Of a stretch of 62,921 nucleotides of DNA, positions 1 through 8,630 are shown in pieces. The notes beneath the pieces are model-generated. The model was not told where the DNA came from. It saw nothing but the letters and a program-made list of their open reading frames with translations, and did not search any database. Source of the DNA: an uncultured Clostridium sp. (GTDB lineage Bacteria > Bacillota > Clostridia > TANB77 > CAG-508). Where the stretch lies: positions 1 through 62,921 of the forward strand of contig USQZ01000004.1 in assembly GCA_900556975.1 (NCBI GenBank), read 5' to 3'. The translations under genes and the position numbers were made by a program. Each line of letters starts with the position of its first letter. Position 1 is the stretch's first letter.

Positions 1-98
1 GAAACCCACAAACTAAAGAAGAAATTAAAATACCTGCATCAAAAGCTCCAGTATTTAAAGCTGGTAAAGCATTAAAAGATTTAGTAAATAAAAAATAA
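1..98 (+). CDS. hup: HU-family nucleoid protein, C-terminal fragment
   Basis: Partial gene entering from the left edge; the frame begins at base 3 and ends at TAA 96-98. The 31 visible residues contain EIKIPASKAPVFKAG followed by KALKDLV. This is the conserved end of HU/IHF-type histone-like proteins: the DNA-binding arm return (IPAS..P.FK.G) and the C-terminal helix (KALKD.V). HU bends and compacts chromosomal DNA as a dimer. The N-terminal dimerisation half lies outside the window. A canonical terminator follows, so it is the last gene of its transcript. Family assignment is confident from the signature; HU versus a close paralogue cannot be told from the tail alone. Confidence 0.88.
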   Translation, partial: NPQTKEEIKIPASKAPVFKAGKALKDLVNKK

Positions 99-120
99 TC
101 AGTTTTGAAAAATAAATGAT

Positions 121-164
121 TATATGAATTCATATAAAAAAGGCATAGTAATATGCCTTTTTTT
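121..164 (+). terminator. Intrinsic terminator after hup, preceded by a 16-bp palindrome
   Basis: Stem AAAGGCATA / TATGCCTTT (139-147 with 152-160), loop GTAA, followed by a T run to 164. Immediately upstream, 121-136 reads TATATGAATTCATATA, a perfect 16-bp palindrome that could extend the structure or act separately. Standard Rho-independent architecture for the HU transcript. Confidence 0.85.
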
Positions 165-184
165 CATATATTAATTATAGTAGA

Positions 185-308
185 AGAAAATATTATATTT
201 AATTTTTGCTCCTTGCTAAAATATTTTCCCACCCACTAAACTTCGTTTAGAAGGTTAGGGAAAAACTTTCAAACTGCGCGTCACTAAAAATTAAATATAA
301 TATTTTCT
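185..308. repeat. Long palindromic element between hup and ileS
   Basis: Two perfect 23-nt arms (185-207 and 286-308) are inverted copies separated by 78 nt. Nested inside are TTTTCCC...GGGAAAA and the small hairpin CTAAAC-TTC-GTTTAG. No ORF is present. The loop segment (about 208-285) is richer in G+C than the arms. It looks like a MITE/REP-like palindrome or a structured 5' leader of ileS. The T-box hallmark expected in some Bacillota ileS leaders (GGGTGG.ACCGCG) is absent. Confidence 0.6.
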
Positions 309-358
309 ATAAAAATGTATTTAATAAAAAGTAAATATAAAAATAGGAGGAATGAGAT

Positions 359-3127
359 ATGAGTGAAGAAAAAATGGATTACAGCAAAACACTTAATTTG
401 CCAAAAACTAATTTTCAAATGAGAGCTGGATTACCAGAAAAAGAACCAAAAATATTGGAGGAAGTTTTTGAAAAAGGACACATTTATGAAAAAATGTTAG
501 AAAAAAATAAAGGAAAAACACCTTTTGTATTACATGATGGACCTCCATATGCTAATGGTGAAATTCATATTGGACATGCTTTAAATAAGACATTAAAAGA
601 TACTATCGTAAGATATAAGAACTTAAAAGGATATTGGACACCTTTCATTCCTGGATATGATACACATGGAATGCCTACAGAGAAAAAAGCTATTCAATTA
701 TTAGGATTAAATAGAGATGAAATTCCTGTAAATAAGTTTAGAGATACTTGTAAAAAATTCACAATGGATTACAAAGATAAACAAACAGAAGGTTTTAAAA
801 GACTTGGAGTTTTAGCTGATTGGGATCATCCTTATATTACATATCAACCTCAAATGGAAGCAAAACAAATTGGTGTTTTTGCTGATATGTACAAAAAAGG
901 TTATATATATAAAGGTTTAAAACCAGTTTATTGGTGTACAGATTGCGAAACAGCTTTAGCAGAAGCAGAAATAGAATATAAAAATGTAAATTCAAATACT
1001 GCTTATGTTAAATTCCCAGTTAAAGATGCTAATGGAAAATTTGATGAGAAAAATACTTTTGTTGTTATTTGGACAACAACACCTTGGACTTTACCAGGTA
1101 ATACAGGTATTACAATAGGGGGAGATTTTGATTATAGCTTTGTTAAAATTGGTGAAGAAGTTTTAATAATGGCTTCTGCTTTAGTTGAAACAGTTATGAA
1201 AATTGCTGGAATTGAAGAATATGAAGTTGTTAATGAAATGAAGGGTGCTGAATTAGAAGGTGTTATGTGTAGACATCCATTCTTAGATAGAGATTCAAAA
1301 GTTGTTTTAGGAAGTCCTGAAACAGTTGATGTTTCTTTAGATACTGGTACTGGTGCAGTTCACACAGCTCCTAGCTATGGTAAAGAAGATTATTTATGTG
1401 GATTAAAAAATGGATTAGATATAATAGTTTGCGTTGATGGTAAAGGACATCAAACAGCTGAGGCCGGACCATTTGCTGGTATGTATTATGCTAAATCTGA
1501 TAAAGAGATTATAAAATACTTAGATGAAAAAGGATTGTTACTTGCAAGTCAAGTTGTAAATCACTCTTATCCACATTGTTGGAGATGTAAACATCCAATT
1601 ATATTCAGAGCTACAAGCCAATGGTTTGCTTCTGTTGATGGATTTAGAAAAGAAACTTTAGATGCAATAAAAACTGTTAAATGGTACCCAGCTTGGGGTG
1701 AAGAGAGAATTTCTAAAATGGTTGAAGAGAGAAATGATTGGTGTATTTCTCGTCAACGTACATGGGGAGTTCCAATTCCAGTATTTTATTGTAAAGATTG
1801 TGAAAAAGAATATGTTACTGAAGATAGCTTGAAGAAAGTTCAAGATATATTTAGAGAAAAAGGTTCAAATGCATGGTTTGAAATGTCTGAAAAAGAATTA
1901 ATGCCAGAGGGGGCAAAATGTTCTTGTGGATGTACAGAATTTAAGAAAGAAACAGATATTATGGATGTATGGTTTGATTCAGGTTCAACTCATGAATCAG
2001 TTTTAGCTGAAAGAGGATTACCACCAGCTGATTTATATTTAGAGGGTAGTGATCAATATAGAGGTTGGTTCCAATCTTCAATGCTTACATCTGTTGCTAC
2101 AAAAGGAAAAGCTCCTTACAAAGAGGTTGTTACTCATGGTTATACAATTGATGATCAAGGAAGAAAAATGTCTAAATCTCTTGGAAATGTTATAGCACCT
2201 CAAGAAATTATAAAAGAATCTGGTGCTGATGTTTTAAGACTTTGGGTTTTAGCTTCTGATTATAAATCAGATGTTAGTGTTTCAAAAGCAATTATTAAGC
2301 AAGTTACAGAAGTTTATAGAAAAATACGTAACACAGCAAGATACATTCTTGGAAATACTTATGACTTTGAAGTTAATTTACCTGTTGCATATGAAGATTT
2401 ATTAGAAATTGATAAATGGGCTTTAACAAGACTTAACAAATTAATAAAAGATTGTACAAAAGCTTATGATGAATATGAATTCCATAATGCTTATCAAGCA
2501 ATAAATCAATTCTGTGTTAATGATATGAGTACTTTCTATTTAGATATTATAAAAGATAGATTGTATACATCAAAAGCTGATTCTTTGGAAAGAAGATCTG
2601 CTCAAACTGCAATGTATGAGATTTTGGATGCTTTAGTTAAGATTTTAGCTCCAATGACATGCTATACTGCTGAAGAAATTTGGCAAGCAATGCCTCATAG
2701 AGATGGAGAAAAAGTTGAAAGTGTAATGCTTACAAATTATCCTGAGTATAATCCTAAATATGAAAATCCTGAATTAGAGGCTAGATGGAATAAAATAATA
2801 GCTTTAAAAGAAGAAGTTTCTAAGAAATTAGAAGAAGCAAGAATGGAAAAAGTTATAGGACATTCTTTAAATGCTAAAGTTACTTTATATGCAACTGAGG
2901 ACAAATATGAACAATTACTAAAAGATGCTGACCTTTTAACTTCTGTATTTATTGTTTCAAAAGTTGAAATTGATAATAATAAAAGAGAAGAAGATGGCGA
3001 AATTGGAATAAAGGTTGAAGTTGCAGATGGAGAAAAATGTGAGAGATGCTGGATGTATTCTGAAACTGTAGGAAAAAATCATGATCATCCAACACTATGC
3101 AAGAGATGTGTTGACAATTTGGAATAA
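359..3127 (+). CDS. ileS: Isoleucyl-tRNA synthetase
   Basis: Charges tRNA-Ile with isoleucine in the cytosol and edits mischarged valine. 922 aa, the usual bacterial length. The class I HIGH motif is intact (H70-I-G-H in NGEIHIGHALNK). The editing domain follows (WTTTPWTLPGN, about residues 240-250), then KMSKS (GRKMSKSLGN, about residue 605). A C-terminal zinc ribbon (CERCWMY...CKRC) characterises IleRS and separates it from ValRS and LeuRS. The start has a strong AGGAGG eight bases upstream. It stands alone between the palindromic element and secG, which has its own promoter. No T-box is seen upstream, so its regulation is unclear. Confidence 0.97.
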   Translation: MSEEKMDYSKTLNLPKTNFQMRAGLPEKEPKILEEVFEKGHIYEKMLEKNKGKTPFVLHDGPPYANGEIHIGHALNKTLKDTIVRYKNLKGYWTPFIPGYDTHGMPTEKKAIQLLGLNRDEIPVNKFRDTCKKFTMDYKDKQTEGFKRLGVLADWDHPYITYQPQMEAKQIGVFADMYKKGYIYKGLKPVYWCTDCETALAEAEIEYKNVNSNTAYVKFPVKDANGKFDEKNTFVVIWTTTPWTLPGNTGITIGGDFDYSFVKIGEEVLIMASALVETVMKIAGIEEYEVVNEMKGAELEGVMCRHPFLDRDSKVVLGSPETVDVSLDTGTGAVHTAPSYGKEDYLCGLKNGLDIIVCVDGKGHQTAEAGPFAGMYYAKSDKEIIKYLDEKGLLLASQVVNHSYPHCWRCKHPIIFRATSQWFASVDGFRKETLDAIKTVKWYPAWGEERISKMVEERNDWCISRQRTWGVPIPVFYCKDCEKEYVTEDSLKKVQDIFREKGSNAWFEMSEKELMPEGAKCSCGCTEFKKETDIMDVWFDSGSTHESVLAERGLPPADLYLEGSDQYRGWFQSSMLTSVATKGKAPYKEVVTHGYTIDDQGRKMSKSLGNVIAPQEIIKESGADVLRLWVLASDYKSDVSVSKAIIKQVTEVYRKIRNTARYILGNTYDFEVNLPVAYEDLLEIDKWALTRLNKLIKDCTKAYDEYEFHNAYQAINQFCVNDMSTFYLDIIKDRLYTSKADSLERRSAQTAMYEILDALVKILAPMTCYTAEEIWQAMPHRDGEKVESVMLTNYPEYNPKYENPELEARWNKIIALKEEVSKKLEEARMEKVIGHSLNAKVTLYATEDKYEQLLKDADLLTSVFIVSKVEIDNNKREEDGEIGIKVEVADGEKCERCWMYSETVGKNHDHPTLCKRCVDNLE

Positions 3128-3144
3128 AAAGTGTATAAATATAT

Positions 3145-3173
3145 TTGTAACTTTATCGGAGTTATGTTAAAAT
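3145..3173 (+). promoter_or_regulatory. Sigma-A promoter of secG (-rnr)
   Basis: TTGTAA (3145-3150), 17-bp spacer, TAAAAT (3168-3173), 35 bp upstream of the secG start. Confidence 0.6.
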
Positions 3174-3208
3174 TTGATTATTAAGCAAGAAAGTTGGAGG
3201 AAATAGTA

Positions 3209-3463
3209 ATGAGTGTATTGGTTAATGTATTATCAGTATTATATGTACTATGTTGTATATTTATAATAGTATTAGTACTTTTACAAAAAAGTGATAAAGG
3301 TGGAGCTTCAGAAAGTATAATGGGATCTTCTGGAAATAATTTTTATGAGAAAAATAAAGGAAGAACTCGTGAAGGTAAACTTAAAAATTATACAATTTTA
3401 TTTTCTACAATATTTGTAATTTTAACTATAGTTCTTACTATTTTAAATATGAAAATTGCGTAG
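3209..3463 (+). CDS. secG: Preprotein translocase subunit SecG
   Basis: Small accessory subunit of the SecYEG membrane channel. From the ATG at 3209, eight bases after GGAGG, the protein has 84 aa. An in-frame TTG at 3194 precedes that ribosome binding site and is unlikely to be used. It has two hydrophobic segments: residues about 2-24 (VLVNVLSVLYVLCCIFIIVL) and about 60-82 (YTILFSTIFVILTIVLTIL). They flank the conserved cytoplasmic loop LLQKSDKGG...SIMGSS, the SecG family signature. Its placement directly upstream of rnr is the usual Bacillota arrangement (secG-rnr). Confidence is high from motif plus context. Confidence 0.93.
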   Translation: MSVLVNVLSVLYVLCCIFIIVLVLLQKSDKGGASESIMGSSGNNFYEKNKGRTREGKLKNYTILFSTIFVILTIVLTILNMKIA

Positions 3464-3484
3464 AGTATAAATAAGTTTTTTGGG

Positions 3485-3513
3485 GCGGTGAAGTTATATT
3501 CATCGCTTCTTTA
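3485..3513 (+). terminator. Hairpin after secG, possible terminator or attenuator
   Basis: GCGGTGAA / TTCATCGC (3485-3492 with 3499-3506; one G-T pair), loop GTTATA, followed by TTCTTTAATT. The T tract is imperfect. It lies in the 232-nt secG-rnr gap. The remainder (about 3514-3690) holds a GGAGG-like stretch at 3592 without a convincing ORF, and I see no recognisable RNA family in it. Confidence 0.5.
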
Positions 3514-3695
3514 ATTATAAGAAAGTTTTCTGCCTTTTCTGTATGTTAATATTCTGTATAGAAATTTGTTAGACAGATTTTGTATGTGAAGGAGGATATA
3601 AACTCAGGAATTGTTAGAATAAGCATAAACGGATTTAAATGTCTGTTTTGTTTCTTGTAATAAATTTTTAAAATATAATAAAAAATGGAGAGAAA

Positions 3696-5636
3696 ATGGA
3701 AGAAAAAGAATTAATAATTGGTGTATTTACAGCGCATGAGCGAGGATTTGGCTTTGTAACGCCTGAAAATAATGAAGGAGAAAAAGATATTTTTATTCCG
3801 GCTAAAAGTGTTAACGGAGCTTTGAATGAAGATGTTGTTGAAGTTGAAATCGTAGATGAGTCAGGGAAAAGCAAAGAAGGAAAGATTAAAAAGATTATTA
3901 GAAGAGGAAAGTCTACTTTAGTTGGAACTTTTCAAAATTGTAGAAATTTTGGATTTGTTGTTCCTGATGATAAAAGATTTGGTACAGATATTTTTATTTC
4001 TAAGAAACATTTTGGAAAAGCAAGAAATAATCACAAAGTTGTCGTAAAAATAACAAAATATCCGGAAAAAGGTCGTAAGGCTGAAGGTGAAATAATTGAG
4101 GTTATTGGAAATATTAATCAGGCTGGTGTTGATATGCTTAGTCTTATTAAAGAATATAAATTGCCTGCTAGATTTCCAGAAGATGTTGTTGAAGAGGCAA
4201 AAGCTTTTGGTGACAAGATTGATATGAAAGATGCAAAAAATAGAGTAGATTTGCGTGATAGAATTGTTTTTACAATTGATGGTGAAGAAGCTAAGGATTT
4301 AGATGATGCTGTAATGATAGAAAAAACAAAGGATGGAGAGCATTACATATTAGATGTTCACATTGCTGATGTTAGCCATTATGTTAAAGATAGATCTAAA
4401 TTGGATAGAGAAGCTAGAATTAGAGGAACAAGTATTTATATGCTAGACCGTGTTATTCCAATGCTTCCTAGAGAGCTTTCAAATGGGCTTTGTAGTTTGA
4501 ATGCAGGTCAAGATAGATATACATTATCTGTTCAAATGGAGATTGATAAAGATGGCAATGTTGTTGCATCTGATATATATAAAGGAATTATTAGAGTTAC
4601 TGAAAGAATGTCATATACTGATGTTCAGAAGATTTTAGATAATTCAGATGAGAAAATTGTTAAGAAATATTACAAGTATATAGACCATTTTAAATTGATG
4701 GAAGAATTGGCTAAAATTTTAAAAGCTAAAAGAATGAAACAAGGTTATTTAAATTTAGATGTTCCAGAGAGCAAAATTGTTTTAGATAACATAACAGGAA
4801 AGTGTATTGATGTTAAGAAATATGAAACAAGTTTTGCAAATGAAATAATTGAACAGTTTATGCTTACTGCTAATGAAACTGTTGCTGAGAGATTTTATTG
4901 GCTTGAAGTTCCTTTCATTTATAGAGTTCACGAAGAACCTGATATTGATAAGGTTAAGGAGTTAAATAAATTTTTATTTAACTTAGGATATAAAATTCAT
5001 ATTAGCCAAGATGTTGTACATCCTTCTGCTTTTTCTAAGGTGTTAGAAGAAGTAAAAGGAAAGCCTGAGGAGAAGGTTGTTTCTAATTTGATTTTAAGAA
5101 CGCTTAAAGTGGCTAAATATGAAAGTGAAAATCTTGGACATTTTGGTATTGCTAGTAAGTATTATTGTCATTTTACTTCACCTATTAGAAGATATCCAGA
5201 TTTATTTATTCATAGAGTTATTTCTGAATATTTTGGAGGTTCAGATAAACAAAAAGAAAGATTTGCGGAGAAAGCTCCAAAATATGCTAAGAATTCTTCA
5301 GAAAGAGAAAAAGTAGCACAAAAGGTTGAAAGAGAAGCTGAAAGTATGAAGAAAGCTGAGTTTATGGAAGATAAAATTGGAAATGTTTATGATGGAATTA
5401 TTTCATCTGTAACTAATTTCGGAATTTTTGTTGAACTTGAAAATACAGTTGAAGGTTTGATTAGATTTGAAGATTTAGGTGATGAATATTTTATTTATAA
5501 TGAATCAAATAGGACATTAATTGGTGAAAAGTCAAATAAGATATATAAAATTGGAGATAAAGTAAAAATAAAAGTTATTAAGGCTAGTAAAGAGGCTAGA
5601 GAGATTGATTTTGCTATTGAAAATGATGAAAAATAG
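3696..5636 (+). CDS. rnr: Ribonuclease R (RNB-family 3'-5' exoribonuclease)
   Basis: Processive 3'-5' exoribonuclease that degrades structured RNA. N-terminal OB/cold-shock-like domains are visible as GFGFVTPEN...KDIFIP (about 15-40) and NFGFVVPDD...DIFI (about 83-105). The RNB catalytic domain begins at DLRDRIVFTIDGEEAKDLDDA (about 185-205), with the Asp cluster that binds the metals. A C-terminal S1 domain (GIISSVTNFGIFVELEN, from about 560) completes it. At 646 aa it is shorter than the usual 700-800 and stops just after S1, lacking the long basic tail of many homologues. smpB, often next door, is not here. RBS GGAGAG precedes the ATG. Confidence 0.94.
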   Translation: MEEKELIIGVFTAHERGFGFVTPENNEGEKDIFIPAKSVNGALNEDVVEVEIVDESGKSKEGKIKKIIRRGKSTLVGTFQNCRNFGFVVPDDKRFGTDIFISKKHFGKARNNHKVVVKITKYPEKGRKAEGEIIEVIGNINQAGVDMLSLIKEYKLPARFPEDVVEEAKAFGDKIDMKDAKNRVDLRDRIVFTIDGEEAKDLDDAVMIEKTKDGEHYILDVHIADVSHYVKDRSKLDREARIRGTSIYMLDRVIPMLPRELSNGLCSLNAGQDRYTLSVQMEIDKDGNVVASDIYKGIIRVTERMSYTDVQKILDNSDEKIVKKYYKYIDHFKLMEELAKILKAKRMKQGYLNLDVPESKIVLDNITGKCIDVKKYETSFANEIIEQFMLTANETVAERFYWLEVPFIYRVHEEPDIDKVKELNKFLFNLGYKIHISQDVVHPSAFSKVLEEVKGKPEEKVVSNLILRTLKVAKYESENLGHFGIASKYYCHFTSPIRRYPDLFIHRVISEYFGGSDKQKERFAEKAPKYAKNSSEREKVAQKVEREAESMKKAEFMEDKIGNVYDGIISSVTNFGIFVELENTVEGLIRFEDLGDEYFIYNESNRTLIGEKSNKIYKIGDKVKIKVIKASKEAREIDFAIENDEK

Positions 5637-5646
5637 TAAAAAAACC

Positions 5647-5675
5647 TTTATATTTATTAAAAATTATAATATAAT
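5647..5675 (+). promoter_or_regulatory. Putative promoter of the class A PBP gene
   Basis: TTTATA (5647-5652), 17-bp spacer, TATAAT (5670-5675). The -10 is perfect and the -35 weak. It is located 100 bp upstream of the start at 5775. Confidence 0.45.
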
Positions 5676-5774
5676 ACCAATGAATATTTAAAAAGTAAAA
5701 AAGACATACATGCAAATAAATAGATTATGTGTATTTGCATACTGGAATTTAATATTTCAGTAGAGGAGGATTTT

Positions 5775-8417
5775 ATGGATAAAAGAAGTGGTAGAACTTC
5801 ATCAAGTGGTGGCAAGAGAAGTGTTAATCCTAAAAGGCCGGTTCCTAGAAGTAGAACTAGTTCAGAAACAAGAAAGATTAATACTATTTCAGATGAAACT
5901 AAGAAATATAATTTTGATGAAGATGAATTAAAAAAAGCTTCAACTAAAGTTAAAAAAGGTACTAAAAAGAATGTTAAAAATAAGAAGAAAAATAAGAAAA
6001 AGAATTTAGCTTGGTCAATTGCCAAAAAAATTCTTCTTGCAATTCTTATTCTTGGAATTTTAGCAGGTTTGATTGTTGCTGGAATTCTTGCAGGAATTTT
6101 CTTTGGATTTTTTGGATCTGATTTTAAGATGACTAAAAGTGATTTAACAATTCAATTTGTTAATTCAGAAGTTTATGATGCTGATGGAAATTTAATTTGC
6201 TCATTGAATGGTAATGAGAAAAGAAAATTAGTTAGCTTAGAACAAATGCCAGAATATTTACCAAAAGCTTATGTAGCAATCGAAGATGAGAGATTTTATG
6301 AGCATAGTGGTGTTGATATTAAGAGAACTGGTGCTGCTACTGTTACATATGTTCTACATGGTGGAAAATCTTCATTTGGTGGTAGTACAATAACTCAACA
6401 GCTAGTTAAGAATATTACTGATGATGATGAAGATTCTGCATTGAGAAAAGTAAAAGAAATGGCTAGAGCTATACAAGTTGAGAAAGAAATTTCTAAAGAT
6501 GATATATTGGAATTATATTTAAACATTATTTTCGTTGGTGGAAATAATATTAATGGTGTTGAATTAGGTGCGGAATATTATTTTAACAAAGATGTATCAC
6601 AGGTTACAATTGCAGAAGCTGCTTTTATGGCTGGTATTAACCATACGCCAAATTCATATAACCCATACATAGGAACTGAAGAAGAGAAAGCTGCTCATAT
6701 TGAAAATGGTAAGAAGAGAACAAAAGTTGTTTTAAATAAAATGTTAGAGCTGGGTTATATAAGTCAAGAAGAGTTTGATACAGCTAATGCAGAAGTAGAT
6801 AATGGTTTACCATTCTCTCAAGGAGCTTTAACTTCAAATGTTATTTTAACTGCGCATACAGAAGCTGCACTTAATGAAATCGTTGAACAAATGATGGCTG
6901 AAAAAGGTATGACACGTGATATGGCTGAGTCTAAGCTATATGGTAGTGGATATAAAATTTATACAACTCAGGTAACAAGTATTCAAAATACTATGCAAGA
7001 AGAAATGTCAAAAGATAAATATATTATGCCAGGTAAAGTAAAATTAGCAGATAATGTTACTTTAAAAAATGATCAATCACAAGCTGCTATGGTTGTTATA
7101 GAGCCTTCTACGGGTAAGGTTGTAGGTTGTGTTGGTAAACTTGGAGCCAAAAAAACAAATGGTGATTTAAATAGAGCTACTCAAACTAAGAGACAGATTG
7201 GTTCTGCAATGAAACCTATTGCTGTAATAGGACCAGCTGTTCAAGAGGGAATTATTTCCCCAGCATCTGTATATGATGATAAGCAAACAAGTGAGTTTAG
7301 TGTCGATGGAAAGCCATGGCCTAAAAACTATTATGGTTCTTTCTACGGAAAACAAACTGTAAGAGAAGCAATAAAAATATCTGGTAATGTTATACCAGTT
7401 AGAATTTTAAATCAAATTGGTGTTTCAAAATCAATTGAGTATTTAAATAAAATGAATATGACTGTACAGTCTCCTGGATTATCTTTAGCTCTTGGTTCTG
7501 CTGAATTTACTCCATTACAAATGGCTGCTGCATATGCAACAATTGCAAATGATGGAACATATATTCAACCAACTTTCTATAGTAAAGTTGTAGATTCAGA
7601 AGGAAATGTGGTGATTGAACCACATCAAACCAAAACAGAAGTGTTTGGAAAATCAGAGTCTTATATAATTAAGAGTATTATAACTGAACCAGTTGTTGGT
7701 GTTGGAACACCTGCTACACATGGTAGAGGTGGTACGGCTACTTATTGTAAGATCCCTGGAATGGATGTATGTGCTAAGACTGGTACAACTGATGATGATT
7801 TTGATAGATGGCTTTGTGGATTTACTTCTTATTATGCTGCTGCTTGCTGGTATGGATATGATCAAAATGAGGAAGTTAAGTATACAAAAGCATCTCCAAC
7901 TAACCCAGCTGGAGGAATTTGGTCGGCTGTTATGAAGTCAATTCATACAGGATTAGAGCCTAAGACGTTTGTTAAACCTGATGATGTTGTTCAAGCTACA
8001 GTTTGTCATGATTCAGGATTATTACCATCTGCTGGATGTACAAATTTAGTTACGGATTGGTTTATACAATCAAAGGTTCCAACAGAACGTTGTGGAACAG
8101 AAAATTTAGATAAAGAATATGCTATTTGTGAAGAGTCTGGAATGCTTGCTGTTGAAGGAGCATGCCCAAGAATTGTTACTAAAAGAGCAAGTGAATTGGA
8201 AGTGGTTCCAACACAAACATGTACTATTCATAAAGTACCTGAGGCTACACCGTCACCAAGTGTTACACCTACTACACCTGTTGTTAGTCCATCGACGGAA
8301 CCATCAACTAAGCCATCAACAACCCCAACTGGTAGTCCATCAACATCACCTTCAACGAAACCAACTGAAAGTCCTTCACCAAGCCCTTCAACAAGTCCAG
8401 CAACGTCTGGTAATTAA
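5775..8417 (+). CDS. ponA: Class A penicillin-binding protein (bifunctional PG synthase)
   Basis: Polymerises and cross-links peptidoglycan on the outer face of the membrane. The ATG at 5775 follows GAGGAGG; an upstream in-frame extension has no RBS. The 880 aa comprise a basic cytoplasmic tail, one TM helix (about 80-105), a GT51 transglycosylase domain (EDERFYEHSGVD, about 169; GGSTITQQLVKN) and a transpeptidase domain. The latter has SxxK as SAMK (about 476), SGN (about 535) and KTGTT (about 667). The last ~50 residues are a low-complexity Pro/Ser/Thr tail (PSPS..TPTTP..STEPSTKPS), probably a wall-spanning linker. All three transpeptidase motifs are intact. The exact symbol (ponA/mrcA type) is by analogy. 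Confidence 0.94.
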   Translation: MDKRSGRTSSSGGKRSVNPKRPVPRSRTSSETRKINTISDETKKYNFDEDELKKASTKVKKGTKKNVKNKKKNKKKNLAWSIAKKILLAILILGILAGLIVAGILAGIFFGFFGSDFKMTKSDLTIQFVNSEVYDADGNLICSLNGNEKRKLVSLEQMPEYLPKAYVAIEDERFYEHSGVDIKRTGAATVTYVLHGGKSSFGGSTITQQLVKNITDDDEDSALRKVKEMARAIQVEKEISKDDILELYLNIIFVGGNNINGVELGAEYYFNKDVSQVTIAEAAFMAGINHTPNSYNPYIGTEEEKAAHIENGKKRTKVVLNKMLELGYISQEEFDTANAEVDNGLPFSQGALTSNVILTAHTEAALNEIVEQMMAEKGMTRDMAESKLYGSGYKIYTTQVTSIQNTMQEEMSKDKYIMPGKVKLADNVTLKNDQSQAAMVVIEPSTGKVVGCVGKLGAKKTNGDLNRATQTKRQIGSAMKPIAVIGPAVQEGIISPASVYDDKQTSEFSVDGKPWPKNYYGSFYGKQTVREAIKISGNVIPVRILNQIGVSKSIEYLNKMNMTVQSPGLSLALGSAEFTPLQMAAAYATIANDGTYIQPTFYSKVVDSEGNVVIEPHQTKTEVFGKSESYIIKSIITEPVVGVGTPATHGRGGTATYCKIPGMDVCAKTGTTDDDFDRWLCGFTSYYAAACWYGYDQNEEVKYTKASPTNPAGGIWSAVMKSIHTGLEPKTFVKPDDVVQATVCHDSGLLPSAGCTNLVTDWFIQSKVPTERCGTENLDKEYAICEESGMLAVEGACPRIVTKRASELEVVPTQTCTIHKVPEATPSPSVTPTTPVVSPSTEPSTKPSTTPTGSPSTSPSTKPTESPSPSPSTSPATSGN

Positions 8418-8435
8418 TAATAAATAAAATTGAAA

Positions 8436-8473
8436 TTTATATAATAGGAAATTAAAATTTCCTATTATATAAA
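8436..8473. repeat. Perfect 18-bp hairpin after the PBP gene
   Basis: Arms 8436-8453 and 8456-8473 are perfect inverted copies with a 2-nt centre (core ATAATAGGAAATT / AATTTCCTATTAT). There is no T run beyond the stem, so it is not a textbook terminator, although the stem could still stop transcription or protect the 3' end. A related stem core (TTCCTgTTATAT...ATATAATAGGAA) recurs near 39710-39750. Confidence 0.6.
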
Positions 8474-8630
8474 AAGTTTGTATGAGAGTATGCAATAGGA
8501 ATTATTAAATAAAAATAAAAATAAAAATAATAACAATGTATAAAAAATTGTTATAACGAATGTATGGACTAAAAAGTTTTAACAATTTAAAATCTTATTA
8601 ATGTTTGCTCTTTTAGAAAGGAGAGTTTTA

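Noticed and set aside
100..358. T-box riboswitch for ileS
   Set aside because: No GGGTGG.ACCGCG-like antiterminator motif or matching terminator pair. The structure present is a symmetric palindrome.
3514..3695. Small RNA or small ORF before rnr (GGAGG at about 3592)
   Set aside because: No start codon at proper spacing opens a convincing ORF and no known RNA fold was recognised.
5657..8427. Long ORFs in other frames inside the PBP gene (5657-6025 minus, 8119-8427 plus)
   Set aside because: They are shadows of the Lys-rich N terminus and the Pro/Ser/Thr tail. There is no RBS and composition is set by the real frame.
8506..8532. Short AAAAAT tandem repeat before cysS
   Set aside because: Only about three units in a very AT-rich gap; expected by chance and without visible function.
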